From an uncultured Oscillospiraceae bacterium (GTDB lineage Bacteria > Bacillota > Clostridia > Oscillospirales > Oscillospiraceae), in the NCBI GenBank assembly GCA_934573945.1, contig CAKTMQ010000060.1, positions 1-9,024 on the forward strand: a stretch of DNA of 9,024 nucleotides, in the 5' to 3' direction. The translations under genes and the position numbers were made by a program. Positions 6,102 to 9,024 of the stretch are shown piece by piece (within the stretch, counting starts at the first letter, position 1; each line of letters starts with the position of its first letter). Below the pieces are notes generated by a model, which ran no database searches, was not told the origin of the DNA, and saw nothing but the letters and a program-made list of their open reading frames with translations.

Positions 6102-7259
6102 ATGCAGCGTGTGCGGGAATTGATACGGGATATTTTGCGGCAGACAGATCTGGTGCTGCTGGCACTTTGCTGTACAGCCGGTGCCTACGGTATCCTGATG
6201 ATCTACTCTGCTACCCGCTATATGAATGATCTGCACCTGGTACTGGTGCAGACGATGGCCGCGCTGTTGGGCATCGTGCTGTTCTTTCTGGTCTCCATGG
6301 TAGATCTCAATGAGCTGATGCGGAAAAAGGGCTGGCTGTGGCTGTTCCTGATCGGTGTAATCTTTATTTTGCTGTTGAAAACGCCCCTGGGGCGAGCGGA
6401 CAACACCGGCAACAGAGCTTGGCTGCGTTTTCCGTTTCTGCCTTTTATGGTGCAGCCCTCGGAGATTGTGAAGCTGACGCTCATTCTGGTGCTGGCCTGG
6501 CAGTTGGTCTGGCTGGAGGAAAACCGTACCCTGAAAAAGGTGCCGGATGTGATGTTCCTCGGCGCCCATCTGATGGTGCTCTTTGGTTTGTACTATGTGA
6601 TCTCCTCCGATATGGGCAGCGGACTGGTCTTTATCTTTATTTTCGTCTGTATGTGCTTTGTGGCCGGCGTGGCAAAGCGCTGGTTCATCGCAGGCGGGCT
6701 TACTGCCGCCGCCGCGTTCTATATCCTCTGGGAGAAGGACGTGATCAAGGACTACATGAAGGATCGCTTCATCGTTGTGTTTGATCACAGCTATCAGCCG
6801 TTGAACGTGGGCTGGCACCAGACCCGCAGCCTCATGACCCTTGGTTCCGGCAAGCTGACCGGTATGGGGCTGTTCCACGGACTGCAGACCCAGAGCGCGG
6901 AGAGCTCCAGTTTGCCCAACCGGCATACCGATTTTATCTTCGCCGTCATTGGCGAGGAGTTGGGGATGGTAGGGTGTCTGCTGGCGCTGGCGCTGCTGGC
7001 GGCCATTATGCTGCGGTGTATCTATGTGGCGCGCAACGCCCAGAATAAGCTGGACGGCTATGTGTGCGTGGGCGTGGTGGGGATGCTGCTGTTTCAGGTG
7101 CTGGCCAATGTGGGTATGTGCCTGTTTGTTATGCCGGTGATCGGCCTGACACTGCCATTTTTCAGCTATGGCGGCTCCTCTACCGTGGTGCTGTTTACCG
7201 CCATGGGATTGGTCTCCGGCGCTCACAGCCGTTCCCGCCCTGACTGGCTGCGGAAATAA
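6102..7259 (+). CDS. rodA: RodA-type SEDS peptidoglycan glycosyltransferase
   Basis: SEDS proteins (RodA, FtsW, SpoVE) polymerise lipid II glycan strands with a partner class B PBP. The 385-residue product is polytopic, with about ten hydrophobic segments. Visible landmarks are VQPSEIVKL (117-125), SLMTLGSGKLTGMGL (243-257), LPNRHTDFIFAVIGEELG (271-288) with Asp277 at the catalytic position known in RodA, and NVGMCLFVMPVIGLTLPFF (336-354) leading into SYGGSS (355-360). The TQ...LPxRHTDFIF and NxGM...MPV patterns favour RodA (elongation) over FtsW or SpoVE, but paralogue assignment in sporeformers by eye is uncertain. GGAGG lies 8 bases ahead of ATG 6102. The gene stands alone: tsaE diverges upstream and a terminator follows. 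No mreBCD or PBP gene is next to it. Confidence 0.9.
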   Translation: MQRVRELIRDILRQTDLVLLALCCTAGAYGILMIYSATRYMNDLHLVLVQTMAALLGIVLFFLVSMVDLNELMRKKGWLWLFLIGVIFILLLKTPLGRADNTGNRAWLRFPFLPFMVQPSEIVKLTLILVLAWQLVWLEENRTLKKVPDVMFLGAHLMVLFGLYYVISSDMGSGLVFIFIFVCMCFVAGVAKRWFIAGGLTAAAAFYILWEKDVIKDYMKDRFIVVFDHSYQPLNVGWHQTRSLMTLGSGKLTGMGLFHGLQTQSAESSSLPNRHTDFIFAVIGEELGMVGCLLALALLAAIMLRCIYVARNAQNKLDGYVCVGVVGMLLFQVLANVGMCLFVMPVIGLTLPFFSYGGSSTVVLFTAMGLVSGAHSRSRPDWLRK

Positions 7260-7275
7260 GTGACGAGCGGAGGAA

Positions 7276-7310
7276 GCGCCCCACGGCTGGAAAGCCGCGG
7301 GGTGCCTTTT
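7276..7310 (+). terminator. Rho-independent terminator after rodA
   Basis: GCGCCCC (7276-7282) pairs with GGGGTGC (7299-7305, one wobble). After a single A-C mismatch, CGGCT (7284-7288) pairs with AGCCG (7293-7297) around a GGAA loop. CTTTT follows at 7306-7310. It starts 16 bases after the rodA stop and separates rodA from the glycine-riboswitch transcript. Confidence 0.85.
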
Positions 7311-7331
7311 ACAAAAAAGAGAAAAAATGTC

Positions 7332-7360
7332 TTGCATTTCCCCAAATGCTGTGCTATACT
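7332..7360 (+). promoter_or_regulatory. Extended -10 promoter for the riboswitch-symporter transcript
   Basis: A -35 TTGCAT (7332-7337), a 17-base spacer and a -10 TATACT (7355-7360) preceded by TGC (extended -10). The start would be near 7366-7368, at a perfect 6-bp hairpin CTATCA-ACT-TGATAG (7365-7379) that would cap the RNA 5' end. The leader to the symporter ATG is about 225 bases. Confidence 0.85.
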
Positions 7361-7389
7361 CCCTCTATCAACTTGATAGCGCCCAATGA

Positions 7390-7425
7390 ACCTTTCAGAA
7401 TCCGACAGAGACTGATGGGGGAGGG
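7390..7425 (+). other. Possible remnant ('ghost') of a first glycine aptamer
   Basis: The stretch CCTTTCAGAATCCGACAGAG (7391-7410) resembles the 3' strand of a glycine aptamer: compare CTCTCAGGC...GGACAGAG at 7486-7505 of the intact one, sharing CTxTCAG and GACAGAG. It lacks the GCCGAAGG core and the matching 5' half. Single-aptamer glycine riboswitches flanked by a ghost aptamer are known. CAGAG 7406-7410 could also compete for the P1 5' strand CTCTG (7428-7432). Judged by eye only. Confidence 0.4.
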
Positions 7426-7507
7426 GACTCTGGAGAATCCCATTAGGTTGGGTGCCGAAGGTGTAAGGCGCAGGTGCGCTGAATCTCTCAGGCAAAAGGA
7501 CAGAGCT
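7426..7507 (+). promoter_or_regulatory. Glycine riboswitch aptamer (single)
   Basis: The conserved glycine-aptamer core is present: GCCGAAGG (7454-7461) with the following GTAA, and AATCTCTCAGGCAAAAGGAC (7482-7501). P1 forms between CTCTG (7428-7432) and CAGAG (7501-7505). The next stem pairs GGAGA (7432-7436) with TCTCT (7484-7488). Hairpins CCCA/TGGG (7439-7442 with 7449-7452) and GCGC/GCGC (7468-7471 with 7476-7479) fill the two arms. Only one intact aptamer is seen, not the usual tandem pair. It binds glycine and controls the downstream symporter through the terminator at 7540-7570. Confidence 0.93.
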
Positions 7508-7570
7508 TACACGATTCGATCGTGTGACTTGTTTCTCCGGAGTCGCTGCCATGCAGCGGCTCTTTTGTTA
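7507..7570 (+). terminator. Riboswitch expression platform: hairpin plus conditional terminator
   Basis: A spacer hairpin (7507-7515 with 7519-7527, including ACACGAT-TCG-ATCGTGT) follows P1 directly. The terminator stem pairs GAGTCGCTGC (7540-7549) with GCAGCGGCTC (7553-7562; one wobble) around loop CAT, then TTTTGTTATTT. Its 5' arm is part of CTCCGGAGTC (7535-7544), which can instead pair with GACTCTGGAG (7426-7435) in the aptamer P1 region. The terminator and antiterminator are therefore mutually exclusive, with ligand-stabilised P1 favouring termination. Confidence 0.85.
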
Positions 7571-7592
7571 TTTCGTAAAGGAGAGAAGAAGT

Positions 7593-9014
7593 ATGCAAGC
7601 CATTGAAGCAACATTGTTCCCCATTGTATCCAAGATCAACGAGTATCTCAGCAACTACATCCTAGTGTTCCTGCTGGTGGGTGTGGGTCTGTGGTACAGT
7701 ATTAAGACACGTTTTGTACAGGTACGGTGCTTCGGCGAGGGTATGCGCAGGGTTTTCGGTAACCTGACCCTCAAAGGCGGCCGGCAGGATTCCGGTATGA
7801 GCTCCTTCCAGGCGCTGGCCACCGCCATTGCCGCTCAGGTGGGTACCGGCAATATCGTGGGTGCCTCCGGTGCGATCCTCACCGGAGGTCCCGGTGCCAT
7901 CTTCTGGATGTGGGTCATTGCCTTTTTCGGCATGGCGACCATCTATGCCGAGGCCACGCTGGCACTGAAGACCCGTGTGGTCGCAGATGACGGCACTATC
8001 CACGGCGGCCCCGTCTATTATATCACCACAGCATTCAAGGGCGGTTTCGGTAAGTTCCTGGCCTGCTTCTTTGCTGTCGCCATTGTGCTGGCACTGGGCT
8101 TTATGGGATGCATGGTGCAGTCCAACTCCATCGGCTCTACCATGCAGACGGCCTTCGGCGTCCCCGCATGGGTCATGGGAGTTGTGCTGGTGATCATCTG
8201 TGCGGTGATCTTCCTGGGCGGCGTGCAGCGTCTGGCTGCCGTTACCGAAAAGCTCGTTCCCATCATGGCGGGTATCTTCCTGCTGGGCGGTCTGGTGGTG
8301 CTGGCAGCGCGGATCAGCTATATTCCGGCCACCTTTGCCATGATTTTCAAATATGCTTTCCAGCCCCAGGCCATCATCGGCGGCGGCTTCGGCTATGCTA
8401 TCAAGACGGCTGTCAGCCAGGGTGCCAAGCGCGGCCTGTTCTCCAATGAGGCCGGTATGGGCTCCACACCCCATGCCCACGCGCAGGCCAACGTGGCCAA
8501 GCCCCACGATCAAGGTGTGGTGGCCATGATCGGTGTGTTCATCGATACCTTCGTGGTGCTGACCCTCAACGCGCTGGTAATCATCTCCACGCTGTATACG
8601 GCGGATGGCCCTCTGGCAGACTGCGGTGCCGCAGCGGCCAGTACGGTGCTCAACAAGACCAATCTGGCGCAGACGGCTTTCGGTATGGTATTCGGCGAGA
8701 AATTGGGCGCTATGTTCGTGGCGGTGTGCCTGTTCTTCTTCGCCTTCTCCACGGTGCTGAGCTGGAACCTGTTCGGTAAGATCAATGCCAACTACCTGTT
8801 CGGCAAGAAGAATCCCCATCGCTGCACGGTGGTGTACAGCATCATCGCACTGGTGTTCGTGTTTGTGGGAACGCTGGCCAGCAACGATCTGGTGTGGGAG
8901 CTGACGGATATGTTCAACAACCTGATGGTGCTGCCCAACGCACTGGCGCTCTTTGCACTGACCGGTATGGTGGTGAAGATGTGCCGCGAGGGCACACCGG
9001 CGGCGAAACAGTAA
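7593..9014 (+). CDS. Alanine/glycine:cation symporter (AGCS family)
   Basis: This inner-membrane importer takes up alanine and/or glycine with Na+ or H+. The 473-residue product has about ten to eleven hydrophobic segments and the AGCS signatures: SSFQALATAIAAQVGTGNIV (70-89) running into GASGAILTGGPGAIFWMW (90-107), which line the substrate site in this family; IHGGPVYYI (136-144); and KRGLFSNEAGMGSTPHAHAQ (279-298). ATG 7593 is chosen because AAAGGAG lies 9 bases ahead (7577-7583); the longer open frame from 7524 would run through the riboswitch terminator. Length is normal for the family. The upstream glycine riboswitch shows that glycine is sensed and is probably a substrate; Na+ coupling is the family norm and not visible here. 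The last ten bases of the window after the TAA hold nothing recognisable. Confidence 0.96.
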   Translation: MQAIEATLFPIVSKINEYLSNYILVFLLVGVGLWYSIKTRFVQVRCFGEGMRRVFGNLTLKGGRQDSGMSSFQALATAIAAQVGTGNIVGASGAILTGGPGAIFWMWVIAFFGMATIYAEATLALKTRVVADDGTIHGGPVYYITTAFKGGFGKFLACFFAVAIVLALGFMGCMVQSNSIGSTMQTAFGVPAWVMGVVLVIICAVIFLGGVQRLAAVTEKLVPIMAGIFLLGGLVVLAARISYIPATFAMIFKYAFQPQAIIGGGFGYAIKTAVSQGAKRGLFSNEAGMGSTPHAHAQANVAKPHDQGVVAMIGVFIDTFVVLTLNALVIISTLYTADGPLADCGAAAASTVLNKTNLAQTAFGMVFGEKLGAMFVAVCLFFFAFSTVLSWNLFGKINANYLFGKKNPHRCTVVYSIIALVFVFVGTLASNDLVWELTDMFNNLMVLPNALALFALTGMVVKMCREGTPAAKQ

Positions 9015-9024
9015 AGAAATATAG

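Noticed and set aside
5931..7337. 468-codon minus-strand open frame opposite rodA
   Set aside because: His/Gln-rich translation typical of the reverse complement of membrane-protein codons; it covers the rodA promoter and terminator.
7524..7592. Upstream extension of the symporter frame starting at ATG 7524
   Set aside because: Those codons run through the riboswitch spacer hairpin and terminator; the strong AAAGGAG and family-like N-terminus point to ATG 7593.
7662..8819. 385-codon minus-strand open frame opposite the symporter gene
   Set aside because: Same pattern as the others: His/Gly-rich, no ribosome site, opposite a conserved AGCS transporter.
1..9024. CRISPR arrays, insertion sequences, attachment sites, tRNA or rRNA genes, phage or defence genes
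   Set aside because: No regularly spaced repeats, transposase, terminal inverted repeats, integrase, cloverleaf-like sequence or defence-protein motifs were seen on either strand.

Overview
This window is a chromosomal segment from a GC-rich, spore-forming Bacillota. The likely source is an Oscillospiraceae-type clostridium of the Flavonifractor/Oscillibacter kind, but that placement is inference from spoIIR, IreB (UPF0297), the sigma-A style promoters, the AGGAGG-type ribosome sites and the overall gene style. It is mostly housekeeping sequence. I see no CRISPR array, insertion sequence, phage gene, tRNA or rRNA.

Layout. Positions 2-184 hold the 3' end of a protein resembling the C-terminus of DUF1015 proteins, followed by an intrinsic terminator. 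Next come a plus-strand ispE with an unusual membrane-spanning N-terminal extension and spoIIR. The two are separated by a long hairpin that overlaps the spoIIR ribosome-binding site. A bidirectional terminator at 2116-2158 separates spoIIR from a convergent two-gene minus-strand unit: a 99-residue unknown protein, then a secreted SH3-SH3-NlpC/P60 wall hydrolase, driven by a near-consensus promoter at 3619-3647.

Positions 3691-5870 hold a second minus-strand unit in the order tsaE, tsaB (ATGA overlap), upp, ireB. It has a strong internal promoter just before ireB and a terminator after it. These genes cover tRNA t6A modification, uracil salvage and a small regulator of the Ser/Thr-kinase cell-wall stress pathway.

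Divergently on the plus strand lies a rodA-type SEDS glycosyltransferase gene with its own promoter, GC-rich leader and terminator. The last third is a complete riboswitch-controlled unit. It has an extended -10 promoter, a single glycine aptamer preceded by what looks like the remnant of another aptamer, an intrinsic terminator, and an alanine/glycine:cation symporter gene. A 12-bp antiterminator can be drawn directly from the sequence and shares bases with aptamer stem P1, so the switch is predicted to turn uptake off when glycine is abundant.

Several products act at the cell envelope (NlpC/P60 hydrolase, RodA, IreB), but they sit in separate transcription units and I do not claim a joint system. 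The most unusual items are the membrane-IspE fusion, the spoIIR hairpin, the 99-residue partner of the wall hydrolase, and the single-aptamer glycine switch with its remnant aptamer.
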